From Bursaphelenchus xylophilus (taxonomy: Eukaryota > Nematoda > Chromadorea > Rhabditida > Aphelenchoididae): a DNA stretch of 64,000 nt. Below the pieces are notes generated by a model, which saw only the letters and a list, made by a program, of their open reading frames with translations, had not been told where the DNA came from and did no database searches. Every line of letters starts with the position of its first letter. Within the stretch, counting starts at the first letter, position 1. The stretch covers positions 7,874,001 through 7,938,000 of the forward strand of contig CAJFCV020000004.1 in NCBI GenBank assembly GCA_904066235.2, written 5' to 3'. Below, piece by piece: positions 24,486 to 35,383 of this stretch. The position numbers were made by a program, and so were the translations under genes.

Positions 24486-26389
24486 TCACTGGACAGGGCG
24501 AGGGGTAGGAGGAGCCGAGCTCAGGGCCACAGTTCCGAATCTTTTGTCCATCAGAGTCTGGAATTCCTCTTGCTTGAGGACCTTATCCAACGGGTCTTTG
24601 CTCGATTTTGAGAGAAACCATTTTTTCAGCAAGTCCTGAAAAATATTTTATACATATTTTACTGACCATTCTCACCTCTTTATCACCCATGAAGATCTCA
24701 ATAAAGGCCGACTTTTTCTTTTCCACCATTTTCAAGATGTCACATTCCAGATCCAGGGACAGAATCGATTTCAATTCTTTGTCCACTTTTCTGATCAAAA
24801 GCAGAATGAAACCAGCATGGGTAGCAGCGTCGTATTCAGAGTGCAGGACCAATCCAAACACATTATTCATAACCTTCATGAATATCCTGTTCGATAACAA
24901 AACAAGATCAACTGGGCGGAGAAACTTAAAAGACTGTAACATTGTGAGTCCTCTTACCTGCTTCATGCGTAAGATGACTTGCTTTAATTTACTGTACACA
25001 ATGGCAAACTCATCCGTATCTCCATCCAACCATGCACAGAGAGCGTTGGACGAGAAGGCCAAGTGCTGGTTGGCCAAGAACTCCACCTCTTCTTCGATTA
25101 CTTTCTTTCTCTCAGACGTGATTCGCTGCAACTGAGCTGGGAAATTCGGATATTTAGGGTTCCTTTTGCACAGCAGCAGCAGGACATGGGTAAGGAACAA
25201 ACAATCATTGGAGTAACGAAACACATCCCCCATATTGATGGTGCGGGGACGACAGCAAGCGAAGAACAAGTCCAAAATGACCTGGACTTGAACGGAATTG
25301 CCTTTCGTGCTCTTGATGCGGTCGTAAACGCAGAAGGCATGATTACTGCAAAAATAATAAAAGATAAACAAACACCACCTACCTGATCAAGTATGCCGGC
25401 TCCTGGGCATTATTCTTTAGGCTGTTCGTGGGTCGTCCACCTTCCAGAAGATCCAAATCCTCCCGACTTAACACTCTCAAATTCTAAAATCAAACCTTTT
25501 CATTGCAAAGCAAAAATTCCAGCCCACAACAATCGGGCTTTTTTATGGCACACACCTAACCTGAGGCCCTATTTCAAACGAATATGAAGTAAATTATAAA
25601 AAAAACCTCCTTACATGCACAAATTTAAGAGCAGGTTCGGACAACATCTTCTTCAACTTATCCATTTGCTCATTTTCGTCGGACGTGACCACTGGGGCGG
25701 ACTTCGCCACTTTCGCCTTTGCTTTGTCAAGGATAGAAACACGTGAAGATTTGTTTTGAAGTTGTAAGGTAAAGGCCGCCTTATCAAAAATCGACTCCAT
25801 AACCTGGAATTCCACCTTGTTTTCGGCTTCCAAAAGATGAGACTTCAAGGGTTCGAGAGAAAGCGGAACTTTAACATAATACTGGGGATTATGCATATTT
25901 CTGAAAGTAAAATTTTAGATACAAAATTCAGAAAACGTATCAGCGTCTGAAACGGTAAAGTTCGGCCATTCCAAAACTCCGCAACCATCATAACTGGAGA
26001 AAAACTCACCGATAATTCAAGTCCACCTTCTGCAGAGTTTCGATGCAAACCTTGGCCCGCTTCAGACGGCTTGATACCTCTCGGATCTTCTGCTGAACCT
26101 CTTCGTCTAAATTCCCCGCATCTGTTTTGACATCCCGCAGAATTTCTTCTGCAAAAACGGCTTCATCCTGAGCGAGTTCCATTCTTTCAGCTACGTCATA
26201 ATGATGGGCCTTCCGATCGAGGGCTTCGGAGAGCCAAACGAATACTAAATTCAAGATTACACAAGTGGGATCAATGAAACACATCTATTATATGAGTTTC
26301 TATGAAAACAAAACAAACGTACTTTTCGAAGACCGCCTGTCCACATCCTCCAAGACAGATAAAACGTCGGCAGTACCTTCAGATGCCAT
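24486..26389 (-). CDS. Divergent ZW10-like coiled-coil protein, 502 aa (family tentative)
   Basis: Exons 26389-26323, 26244-26010, 25900-25615, 25483-25383, 25345-24676, 24635-24486. The N-terminal 100 residues are acidic and heptad-like (IREVSSRLKRAKVCIETLQKVDLNYR), suggesting a coiled coil. The C-terminal half is helical: RTINMGDVFRYSNDCLFLTHVLLLL parallels the ZW10 segment in which a conserved NNC-Y pair precedes a long helix, and the ending KKWFLSKSSKDPLDKVLKQE resembles the ZW10 end (RWADGKGPL followed by a short helix). ZW10 belongs to the kinetochore RZZ complex and to the ER-Golgi tethering NRZ complex. The protein is about 270 residues shorter than human ZW10, so another CATCHR-type tether remains possible. 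The first intron uses an acceptor at GAATTTAG; earlier AGs would shift the frame. Confidence 0.6.
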
Positions 26390-27159
26390 TTCTGAAGTAA
26401 ACTATTAACAAAAAACAAAGCTGGAAAGAAAATAACGGGCAGGATTCTTGGAAATCTTCAAATCAAATCGAGGCGATAAAAAAATGAAATTTTTTCCACA
26501 AAATAAGTTCGAAAAGAATTTTCGCGCCCGGGAGCGACATTTTATACGACGAAACCTGCTGGAAAGCGACAGTAAAATGAAAGAAAAAGGACGTTTCGTC
26601 GGCGGCCGGAGCGATAACATTGTGGGCAGCCTTTCGGATGGTTTTTACAAAGTTAATTCTTTGGCTTGTCTTTTTTATGCCACTCCAAATCTTCTCCCAG
26701 TCCTTTTTAGGCCAACGGATTATAATCGACGCTTATTGGCCAAAAACGCCCAATGGATCATATAGCCAGGATTCAAGTGTACCACGTGTTTGTCAGATGC
26801 TTGAATCTCATAACAGCTGCCCGAATGTGATGTCTTGCGACGCAGATCTCTGGTTTTGAGATTAATCCAAGTTACGGTGCGAAGGAAGTACAGCATGTTG
26901 CTGATATAGCAGGACGGTCAGAAAAAAAAAACAAAACGGAATTCGGCCATGTGATCAATCCAAGAACATTGCCGCGCATGGTGTCTGGGATTGATGAAAT
27001 CTGAACGGAACGTCTGCCGCAAACTTCCTCAAAAGATGCCGGTTAGATAAAACATAACGCAATCAGTAATATGGACGATCAGGACGTGGTTCTCCGTGGG
27101 CTTAGAACCTATCTACTTTTTATTTCTATAGGTGTGTAAACATTATCACTCGCATCAAT
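26390..27159. other. Intergenic, no supported gene
   Basis: Contains the promoter of the ZW10-like gene and the 3' UTR of the sulfotransferase gene. Open frames near 26448-26859 have no motif. Confidence 0.5.
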
Positions 27160-28786
27160 TCAAACTTGAGATCCTTTGGTGGACAAATCGTATCCTTTCG
27201 GGAACGGGTAATTAAATATTTTGTAATCAAAATAGTAGAGGTCGACTAGAATCTTCAGCAAGTCGGGTCTCGCCATTATTTTGGCTTTAAATTTGGATCT
27301 CATCGAAGAGCCAGTAGTAGTATGTGGGGAGTTCTTGGTGGTCATTGATTCCATGATATGATCTATCTTGTCTTGAGGCACATCTCTTTCTCTGAGGGTG
27401 TCTTTGAAGTCAGCAAGGAATTTCTCATAACCAGGGGTCCCTTTGGGCGCATATTTGTAATATTTGAACTTGTTAAGATAGTTCCTCATGTCGCATGTCC
27501 TAGAATATGGAGTAAAGGGAGAGTCGGTTCTTACCAAGTCATCGGCATGACGTGCCAATCCATGACATTCATGGCATGGGTTCCTTTTACAACTCCCCAT
27601 AATCTTTTATGCATCTGTTTGATAAAACATTCCAAATCATCGCCACAACCGACTTCTTGACATACCGTCTTTTCGTAGGTCACGCGTTTCGCTTCACTGG
27701 GATACAAATGATTTTTAGGATTTGTTGAAGACTTACTAATAGCATTTATCTGTAAAAGCAGCTAAAAATCGATCGATGGGGTCGCGAACGACGGTCATGA
27801 ATTTGAACTTCTTTTCTTGATTATAGAGCCTTTCGAAGACGTACATCCGATATCGTTCGATCTCAAGACCGCAGAATCTGTAATTTGGTGCGATTATAAT
27901 CCGATAATTTCAAACAGTATGTCATAGCCGGTCTCTCGAAATCTTGAATTGCCTCTTAACCACTTCCTCCATTTTTCTCAATGGTTTTGACTCTAAGAGC
28001 CGTCACTCGAGATCAAGTAATAAATTGCTTGCCGACTGTGGGGTCTCTGATTATCGGTTACGCGGGGCAGAATAATGCCTGATTTTAATTCCTTAGGGCA
28101 TTTTTTTATCCGTTTGTTATTTCAAAATCCTTATCTCCATCTTGAAATGCGACTGGTTCCAAGTTTTTTCAGGCAAAAGAAACTTTTATTCGTTCGGATG
28201 ATTACCCGATTGGTTTGCGATCATAAGTTACAGTATTCTATAACAAAGTGGTCAGATAATTTGAAGAGAACAGAAAATACGGTAAACTTGCCTCCAAGCA
28301 TATTGCTCTGTTTCAATTTTCCTTCCAGCTTTTTCAAACTCCGTTGAATTTTGCAAATAGCACAAGACTCCCGTCAGTATTGTTGACATTACCTTGGGGA
28401 TCGAGCAAATCGCAAGATTGTACTTTTTCGAGAACTGAAAATAGCGCGAATCACTTTCAAAATCAAGGTGAAAACTTGAACTCGGGCTAAGAAGTATTCC
28501 TTACAATCAGGTGAGTGTAGTTTCCCACAAATGGAGGCAAAATTCCCGGAGGATTGACTTCAATCCGAGGTTCTACGGTCACCGCAGACAGAGCAGAGGG
28601 ATTTCGTTTATCTGGCATGTCAAAGACAATGAAGCCCTTGGCTCTCGCCGCTAACGCCTCGGTTTCGTTATATAAATCGGGCGCTACAGTAATCTCAACT
28701 GGCATTTTACTCTGGCGGAAATAGACAAATGTTATAGCCAAGAACAACAGTAATGTCAACGCGAAAAGTTTCCGGAAGAGGAGCAT
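27160..28786 (-). CDS. Golgi carbohydrate sulfotransferase (Sulfotransfer_2-like), 355 aa
   Basis: Transfers sulfate from PAPS to a glycan; predicted type II Golgi membrane protein. Exons 28786-28505, 28434-28292, 27877-27737, 27696-27535, 27499-27160. A short cytosolic end (MLLFRK) is followed by one membrane anchor (LFALTLLLFLAITFVYF). CSIPKVMSTILTGVLCYL is the 5'-phosphosulfate loop, TVVRDPIDRFLAAFTDKC is the 3'-phosphate site, and the WHVMPMTWTCDM segment matches the conserved H-x-x-P-x-x-W-x-C signature of the nematode-expanded branch. The second intron has a GC donor (GGAG|GCAAGT). The first in-frame ATG is used; upstream codons in the frame are not ATG. The acceptor substrate cannot be read from sequence. 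Confidence 0.87.
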
Positions 28787-29709
28787 CTCCGTTTTGCAGC
28801 AAGAGGTTGTTGACAACTTCTAGACACTCCACTCACTAAATCTATGAACTGAAGGGATGCCCGGCGGCGTTTACTGGTTCCAGATTCCTATCTGCCATGA
28901 GGGCTGTGGCTTCGGTTGGCGTGTACTTGAACTGCGTCTGATTTGTGATGGAGTCTTATGAAGCTTTAGATGATGTTTTCGAAACGTCGCAGATAAGATT
29001 TGTACTTACAATGGAAAAATTAAAGATTTGTCGACTTTCCTATACATAAAAACTTCTTTCGCTGGTGCTCACTTCTGATTGTGAGAAAAGTAGCAGTAGA
29101 ATTTCGAGAAGTGGACTATGCAGTATGTATAAAAAAACACATAAATTCATTTTTTGTCAAAGAAGTGATGTTGTCATTGTCTCCTTATGCATGAAGCTTC
29201 GTTTTTCAAAATGCTCAAAAAACATACTAACTTTTGCTTCAAAAAATCACAGCAAAAAATATTCAAGCGGACTTTGTTGACCCCTCAATCAGACAGAGAT
29301 CTTGCGCACCGTTAATTTTTGACCTAAAACCTCAAAGATCGGCTGTTGAGAGAGTCGCAGGAGGTTGTTACAGCGACAAGGTACCTTCAGTTCTCTTTGA
29401 AGATAAAGATCAGCACCCTGCACTTGGATCAAATTAAAGTCAAGGTACGCATATGTCACGCTGAGGTTTGAATTGAAATCATTTTTTATGTTTTACGACA
29501 AAGATATGAAGGATAACACCGTGCGAAATGCTGCAGAATAATCTTAAACTGGATCAGCTGCTTGCCGAAACCTGAAGCACATCTCGAGAAAGTTGCGTGG
29601 TGTTTGAAACTAGTTATTCCAATATTTTTTTATGCATGTATCGCTGCATCACTACCTGTGAAACGCAGCCACAATTTTTTACTTTTCCGGAGCTGCAATG
29701 GGGAATATA
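28787..29709. other. Intergenic left of the nested mobile elements
   Basis: Promoter side of the sulfotransferase gene and flank of the inverted-repeat element. No gene or repeat family recognised. Confidence 0.5.
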
Positions 29710-29784
29710 CAGGGTGGGCCACTCGAAACTCCCAACCTCTTTTCAATTATTTCTCCGCCAATAATGCACCAATTTCTATAAAAT

Positions 29785-29789
29785 TTATA
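29785..29789. repeat. Target-site duplication, left copy (TTATA)
   Basis: TTATA precedes the left LTR and recurs at 43292-43296 right after the other LTR. The intact opposite arm of the host inverted-repeat element shows one copy at the matching place, confirming the duplication. Confidence 0.8.
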
Positions 29790-30273
29790 GTAAAAGTTTT
29801 CTACTACAACTTTTAATAAGGCTAAGTGTATCTCAACTTAGCTATCTACGGTGGATCTTGAACCCTAGTAAAGGTTCAGGATTAACTAGACTATATATAA
29901 GTTAACTTATTACTAGTGAACAAATTCCAAAGTCACTAAGTATCAAAAAGGTTTATCGCGCAAAAATGGTACAATCTCGATAAATAATAGTCGACAATAA
30001 AAATAAAGCAGATCTCACGATCTCGGACCGGTCCTTCTTTGAATTCTGAGCTCCCCGTCTCCATCCCTTGATCCCCTTTTATACTCCTGCCGCAGGCGGT
30101 TGATTGGCCCTTTTTGGTTTCATAATTCTTTCGTAATTATGAACCGGCCTGATTTGCATAAGAAATCGGCCCGCGAGTCTTGAGATCTCTGATCAGCCTT
30201 TTCTCTTTGGATTTTGTAATCGCCAAAAAATCCGAAGAGAGATTGAAAACAAAAAGAGCCAAGCTCTTTTACT
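29790..30273 (-). repeat. 3' LTR (484 bp)
   Basis: Left long terminal repeat. Ends are GTAAAAG and CTTTTACT as read on the plus strand, so the LTR does not have the usual TG...CA termini. One base longer than the other copy. Confidence 0.93.
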
Positions 30274-30290
30274 CCTCCACATCTTCATCT
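30274..30290 (-). other. Polypurine tract candidate
   Basis: On the minus strand, GATGAAGATGTGGAGG lies directly before the 3' LTR. Its position and purine richness fit the plus-strand primer of reverse transcription. Confidence 0.55.
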
Positions 30291-30488
30291 TTGAAAAGTG
30301 TAGACAAAGGGAGTCGGCTGCAGACGTTGTCGACGTTGAATGTAGATTGTAGAATTTGCGCGACCTTCCTTGATACCTCCCTGGCCCTTTGTGTTTTCCA
30401 GGGTTTTGTAGAAAAATGTTGACCAAATATGTGTGTTGACGGGGAGAGCGGAGCATTTTGAATGCTCTCCCCGGAACTTAAATGAACT

Positions 30489-33176
30489 TTAGAGTTCATT
30501 TAAGTCCAGAAGCTGGGCCAGCTCATAGGAGCAGGCCTTAATATAAGGCCTGCTGCCAATAACGTAGAGGCCGTCGCGACCCCTGGTCAGAGCGACGGTC
30601 ACTCGCTGGCCGAGCGTGGCAAACGATGGGCCTGCATTTGATGGCAGGCTTTTGATCGTCACATAGATGGCGTAGTCGGCCTCTCTTCCTTGTAACTGGT
30701 CCACCGTGCCACTAATGATGTTGGCACGATGGTACTTCTCCTGTAGTTCTCGAAGCAGCGGCTGCGTTTCTCTCAATGCCGCCTGGTAAGGCACCAGCAC
30801 CATCACTGATTTGTTGCCTCTTCTGAGATTTTCCATCTCCATGAACATCAGCTCGACCAATTCTACCGCCACCAATATTTGATTAGTGTTGCTCCACGAC
30901 GTGCCCACTTTCCTCTCGACTCCATTCACATGGAGGAAGCCGACCGGCGCATAAGCTGACATATTTGGCATGGTGGCAGCAAATCCTGGATCCTCAATTC
31001 GGCCCAGCGGCCATTGCAGTTCATCCGCATAACATAATGTAGAGATTAGACTGGCCAATCTTGGAGCGAATCTGTATGTGATCTTTAAACAGATCTTCTT
31101 GATGCTTTGATGACTGTGACCCAGAAGTGTTGATAACAGACTTTTCAGGCCATACTTCTCCAGGCATTGAATCGGCGCTGGCAGCGGACAATTCAACTGC
31201 ATCAAATCTCCAGCGGCGAGAAGACGATGGACCGGCTTTTCGAGTCCACACAACAGTCCAAAGATCTCTGTAGAGGTCACCATCCCCGCTTCGTCGAGTA
31301 AGATTCCAGCGATCTCATTGTGGATACTTGCCGTTAATCGTTGAATCATGGACACGGTACCAATTACGATCAAATTCTTCTGCTTCTCCAGGACCATCCT
31401 TCCCATTAAAGTTTCATCGGTGGGGGAAGGCGTATATCTCTTGTGGCTTTTGAGGAGATCGCGGAATCCAATTGAGAGCTGGCATCCAGAAGCTTCAAGT
31501 CTCACCATGTGATTCAGTGTTGAGGTACTGGAACTATTTCTCTGTCTCTGGTTCTTTCTGAGCTTTGCTGATGAAGATTGGAGAGTCAAGACATCCGTGG
31601 ATGGAACTCCTGTTGCCAATACCGCTTCCTCGGCATTGCGCACTGCTTCGTTGCTGAGTGTCGCAATGATGACCATCTTTTTCTCCTCCAGCCGATGAAG
31701 AGCCGCCGCCGCGTTGGCCAAGGTTCGGGTCTTCCCTGTGCCGGCCGGTGCCTGTAGTACAACGCAGCTGGGAATGTTGCAGAACTCTTGAACAGCTCGT
31801 TGTTGTTCTGCATTTAAACTTTCATCAAAATGGAGTCGACTGGGGTCGACTTGCTCCTTGGGCTGCGGGTCGTCCCATAAGTTGGCGACAGCCAGCAGTG
31901 GGAGTGGATGAGGCTGACAGGGGTCTCCATAACGATGTATTCGGCATTTCGGATGTTCCAGGACCATTGCAACCTTGGAATAATCGGTGAGGGATGCTGT
32001 CTTGAGGTTGTCTTCACTTGCAGGCTGTACTGAGACAGCTTGAAGACCAATCATTTGCTTGGAGATCTCTACTTGGCTGGAATCCAGCTGAATCCACGAT
32101 TCCACGCCAAATTCGTTGACATCATGAACCTCCGGTCGATCTTTTGGCATTCTGATCCTGTAGATAGTTAGGCCCAGCTTGCCTGGTGTACAAGCTTGGA
32201 CACAGAATGTCCCGATTGTTCTCTCTTCGGTGGATAGCTTCACCAATTTTCCCGGAACCAGCCAGCCATGTTGATTGAATTTCTCCGTGGGATTTGGCTG
32301 GAGAGTTAGAACGGTTGGGTCGTCTGAGACGCCCAAGAATCCAGTTATTGTGCTGGTTTCTGGATTCTTTTGAAGGAAATACTGGCGGAGCCGGAGCGGC
32401 GCCAGTCTTGCCTTCCAAAAATATTCTGGGTGGTCGATTTCTGCCAGATCAAGAATGTGAAGCGGCTTATCCGGGAAGGCTTGGTCGATTTCATCTTCAG
32501 ACAGAAGCCTTACTCTCGAGATGAATGAGAGCACCCTATCCTCTGGGGGATCCGCCAATCCTCCATCCGAATACGGGCAGCTTTGGTTGACCGTCAGTGG
32601 GATGTAGCCAGTTTTTATGCCTTGATGTTCGATCAGAATGGCATCGGTGGGGCACGTCGTTGTGTCGATAGTCAGCCAGGGAGATCTTGGCAGTGCTCGA
32701 GATGGACAAATGGGCCAGAAGACATTTAGTAAGTCGACTGGGTTCGGATCTGTTCCGATCATGACGGAGAATGTCCCCTTGACTGGCGACGGCGGTGTGA
32801 CCAGTAGGCCCACTTGGCTGGAATCGGTGACTTCTTCGGGAATGACCTCGAAGGTAATGCACAATTCTGAGAACAAAAGAATCCCTCTGTCTGTTGCAAC
32901 ATCTTGATCGGCCGTACAGGCTTCCAATCCACCAACATGGAAAAATTGGTCGGGCCGGATCAGATCGCCCACACATACGGTCAGATACTGTGACAGCGAA
33001 CATGCGATCGGGGACGGGACTCTTGAGAACTCTCGATTGTCTTCTACATCTTGGATGATAGCCACCGCGAGATCTCCTGTGGTTTGGCACACCCGGTATA
33101 CCAGGTTTTCAGGTCGATATTGCGAGGTGGTGACCGATCTGTCTTGGAGAAACCACGGCAATGGTACTGAGTTCAT
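30489..33176 (-). CDS. Superfamily-1 (UPF1-like) helicase carried by the LTR element, 895 aa
   Basis: All SF1 helicase motifs are present in order: Walker A APAGTGKT (about residues 476-483), Walker B LLDEAG (about 627), motif III AAGDLMQL, motif IV ITYRFAPRL, motif V GTVDQLQGREADYAIY, motif VI RVTVALTRGR. The N-terminal 450 residues show no domain I know. The ATG at 33176 is chosen because a splice acceptor (TTCTTTTTAG, ending 33202) lies 25 bases upstream, so an upstream in-frame ATG at 33227 is probably intronic. It lies on the same strand as Gag-Pol, in the position where a retrovirus keeps env. UPF1-type helicases unwind RNA or DNA 5' to 3'; a role in replication or in evading host RNA surveillance is only a hypothesis. 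Confidence 0.88.
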   Translation of the reverse strand: MNSVPLPWFLQDRSVTTSQYRPENLVYRVCQTTGDLAVAIIQDVEDNREFSRVPSPIACSLSQYLTVCVGDLIRPDQFFHVGGLEACTADQDVATDRGILLFSELCITFEVIPEEVTDSSQVGLLVTPPSPVKGTFSVMIGTDPNPVDLLNVFWPICPSRALPRSPWLTIDTTTCPTDAILIEHQGIKTGYIPLTVNQSCPYSDGGLADPPEDRVLSFISRVRLLSEDEIDQAFPDKPLHILDLAEIDHPEYFWKARLAPLRLRQYFLQKNPETSTITGFLGVSDDPTVLTLQPNPTEKFNQHGWLVPGKLVKLSTEERTIGTFCVQACTPGKLGLTIYRIRMPKDRPEVHDVNEFGVESWIQLDSSQVEISKQMIGLQAVSVQPASEDNLKTASLTDYSKVAMVLEHPKCRIHRYGDPCQPHPLPLLAVANLWDDPQPKEQVDPSRLHFDESLNAEQQRAVQEFCNIPSCVVLQAPAGTGKTRTLANAAAALHRLEEKKMVIIATLSNEAVRNAEEAVLATGVPSTDVLTLQSSSAKLRKNQRQRNSSSTSTLNHMVRLEASGCQLSIGFRDLLKSHKRYTPSPTDETLMGRMVLEKQKNLIVIGTVSMIQRLTASIHNEIAGILLDEAGMVTSTEIFGLLCGLEKPVHRLLAAGDLMQLNCPLPAPIQCLEKYGLKSLLSTLLGHSHQSIKKICLKITYRFAPRLASLISTLCYADELQWPLGRIEDPGFAATMPNMSAYAPVGFLHVNGVERKVGTSWSNTNQILVAVELVELMFMEMENLRRGNKSVMVLVPYQAALRETQPLLRELQEKYHRANIISGTVDQLQGREADYAIYVTIKSLPSNAGPSFATLGQRVTVALTRGRDGLYVIGSRPYIKACSYELAQLLDLNEL

Positions 33177-33204
33177 TGTCTTTTGCGTGATCGTTTGTAG
33201 ACTA

Positions 33205-34045
33205 AAAAGAACAACAGATGGCCTCACAACAAAGGAAACTTAAGAAGCGAAATTCACGGCAAGAACAAAAACTCTCAGCATACAAACAAAGGCAACAAAA
33301 ACAACATAAAAAAAGTTGCTAAGAAAAAATCAAAGTGCCGGATCGGCCACGCCGCGGGCATAAATTAATATTCAAAAAACAAATCGGGGTTGGGAGTCTG
33401 TGCTTCCCCGCGGAAAATATAAACTCGAAAATACGACAAAGATCAAAGTGAAGAATCCTTGTTGTTCTCAGGGTCTAGCTGAAAACGGTAGGCCGAACAA
33501 AATCAGAAGGGGGCTGTGGACTTAAAGTTGACTGCGAAAGAAGTTTGTCACTAAAATACAATCACTCCGAAAATAAAACTACCGTAAGAAAAGAGAATAA
33601 AAAGCGAGAAAAATAAATCCAAACCGCTCTCGAAAGAGGAGTTTCTTGCAACTGGATAAAAAAGTTGCTTCTTCCTTCCTTGGGATTTTGAAACCCAACA
33701 TTCTTGTGCAAGACGATCCAAACTGTTTTTAAGTGAAATATAAATCCGACTTGGCGGCGGCGCCTTGTCTTTGAATTTCATCAGCCAATGATTAGGGATA
33801 TTGCGCACTGTACAACACAAAAGGGCAGGTGAAGTCCAATGTTTTTATCCACTTTTCCTTTTGGTGTGCCGCCTGCAGGAACCGTAAAATATCACTGATT
33901 CTGAAAGAGACCATCGACGATACCAGCCCAGTTGGTTGGAATGATCCTTGGCCCAGGTGAAGCTATCCGAGAGCTTCCTGTAATCACCTCCTCTCTGTTT
34001 TTGTTCTGGGATTTTGCTGCATTTGTGAATTTCGGAATCAAAAAA
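33205..34045. other. Internal element region between helicase and antisense gene
   Basis: Upstream sequence shared by two opposed transcription units. A minus-strand frame (33551-33820) ends in a hydrophobic run but has no other support. No gene called. Confidence 0.45.
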
Positions 34046-34717
34046 ATGGATTTCCAATTATTCCGAAACCGTATCCCCACTGCTCTGCCAGGCTTAACAT
34101 ACGAGTACGGTATGTTTCTGATTTCCATCCGTTTTCTTTCGAATCTTGTCCCAATTTTGGTAACTCGGTGATGCTTTTAGTGGACGTTCATGTCCGGTAT
34201 GATCAACTGGGCCGAAATCTCTTCATCTCCGGAACAGTCTCTTGTAAGATTCGGTGTATTTCAATTCCAATTACGTGCACTTTCAGTTGGCGATTACGTA
34301 GTTCAACGGAACCCCATAAGTTGGATTGATTCCCACAATTGCAGCTTGTTTGATGCCGCGGGGGCCCGGTTTGATTTGTGGATCGGGAACGGGGCAAACG
34401 TATTTCCTACGTTTCAAGTGTGGAGTCTAAGCAGATGGGTAGGGTGTTGATTCTTTCAAAAATTATTCGGCAATTCGAATTGTAGATGAACCTGAACCCC
34501 ATGCCGGATTGGGGAGTTCCTGGATTCTCATACTCGGCCGCCGACCACCCCTACAACGCGGTGGCAGATTTTGTTGCCGCGGGGCTGGTGGAGCCGGATC
34601 CAGATGGTAGGCTTTGTTTTTCGGCTTTTCTTTTGCTGTGTAGTTGTGATTGGGGTTACTCTGGTTTCCCTGCTTTTAGAGCCGAGCGGTCCACCGACTC
34701 CCAACTCCATGGACTGA
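34046..34717 (+). CDS. Five-exon gene antisense to the retroelement, 145 aa, unknown family
   Basis: Exons 34046-34109, 34181-34243, 34287-34438, 34486-34606, 34680-34717, joined by four introns with ordinary GT-AG signals (ATGCTTTTAG, ACTTTCAG, AATTGTAG, TGCTTTTAG acceptors); all phases agree and the frame runs from ATG to TGA. The ATG sits in the A-rich context usual for nematodes (AAAAAATGG). The protein has no signal peptide. Alternating hydrophobic segments such as YVDVHVRYDQLGRNLFISG suggest beta strands, and it ends in a Pro/Ser tail (PSGPPTPNSMD). I do not recognise the family. Introns in this orientation are not spliced from the element's genomic RNA, so they can survive retrotransposition. 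It could be an accessory gene of the element or a captured host gene. Confidence 0.7.
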
Positions 34718-35383
34718 GCAAATTCAGCAAATTCCGGAGACTGCAGAATTATTTGTTGATCAAACCTTATATTAAAGTTTGATTCTTATCTGCTTTCGGC
34801 CATGTTTTGGTGATGGTGGTTTGATTCCTTTTTACGCGCAGCTCCTTGGCCTTTCCATTTGAAGCGGGCGCGGTGTCGTCAAAACTTTGTGCGTCCTTTC
34901 TGTTGACATCCCGTAGGAATCTGGCCTTGCAATCAGGTCTTTGTGGTGACTGTATACCGTTTCGGCAGTTTCTTCTCCAATTTTGCAGGGACGGCCTCGT
35001 CTTCCGCTGCTTTAATTTTGGCCTCTAAGCCCTGTTTTTGAATCTTGTATACCCGCTTCGAAATGAAGGGATGGGCTGGAGAAGGGGCCAAATTTTCTTC
35101 GAGCTGACGATTCGATTTGAGCTGTGAAGAAACGAGGGGTCTTGCATTTTATTTCGGAGATTTTGGTCATTATACCAGTCGTAAGTGACTGAGGGCCAAG
35201 ATCCCGTCATTATTGGGTGACATTGGGTCGATTTGCGAGTCGTTCATATGGATCCTCTCCACATGATTATGTCGTTGTTGGGTTTACCAAATCTTTTCTG
35301 GTACTTGTGCGCGTTTGTTTGTTGAATTTTGGTTGATTTTCATTGATGAAATTGGGGTTTGGTGGGATTACATTTCCATGTTG
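34718..35383. other. Internal element region after Gag-Pol stop
   Basis: About 0.67 kb between the end of Gag-Pol (minus) and the end of the antisense gene (plus). It probably contains 3' sequences of the antisense gene (ATTAAAG near 34771). No gene called. Confidence 0.45.

Noticed and set aside
32536..33090. 184-codon minus-strand frame within the helicase gene.
   Set aside because: Overlaps the helicase in another frame; Arg/Ser-rich shadow with no motif.
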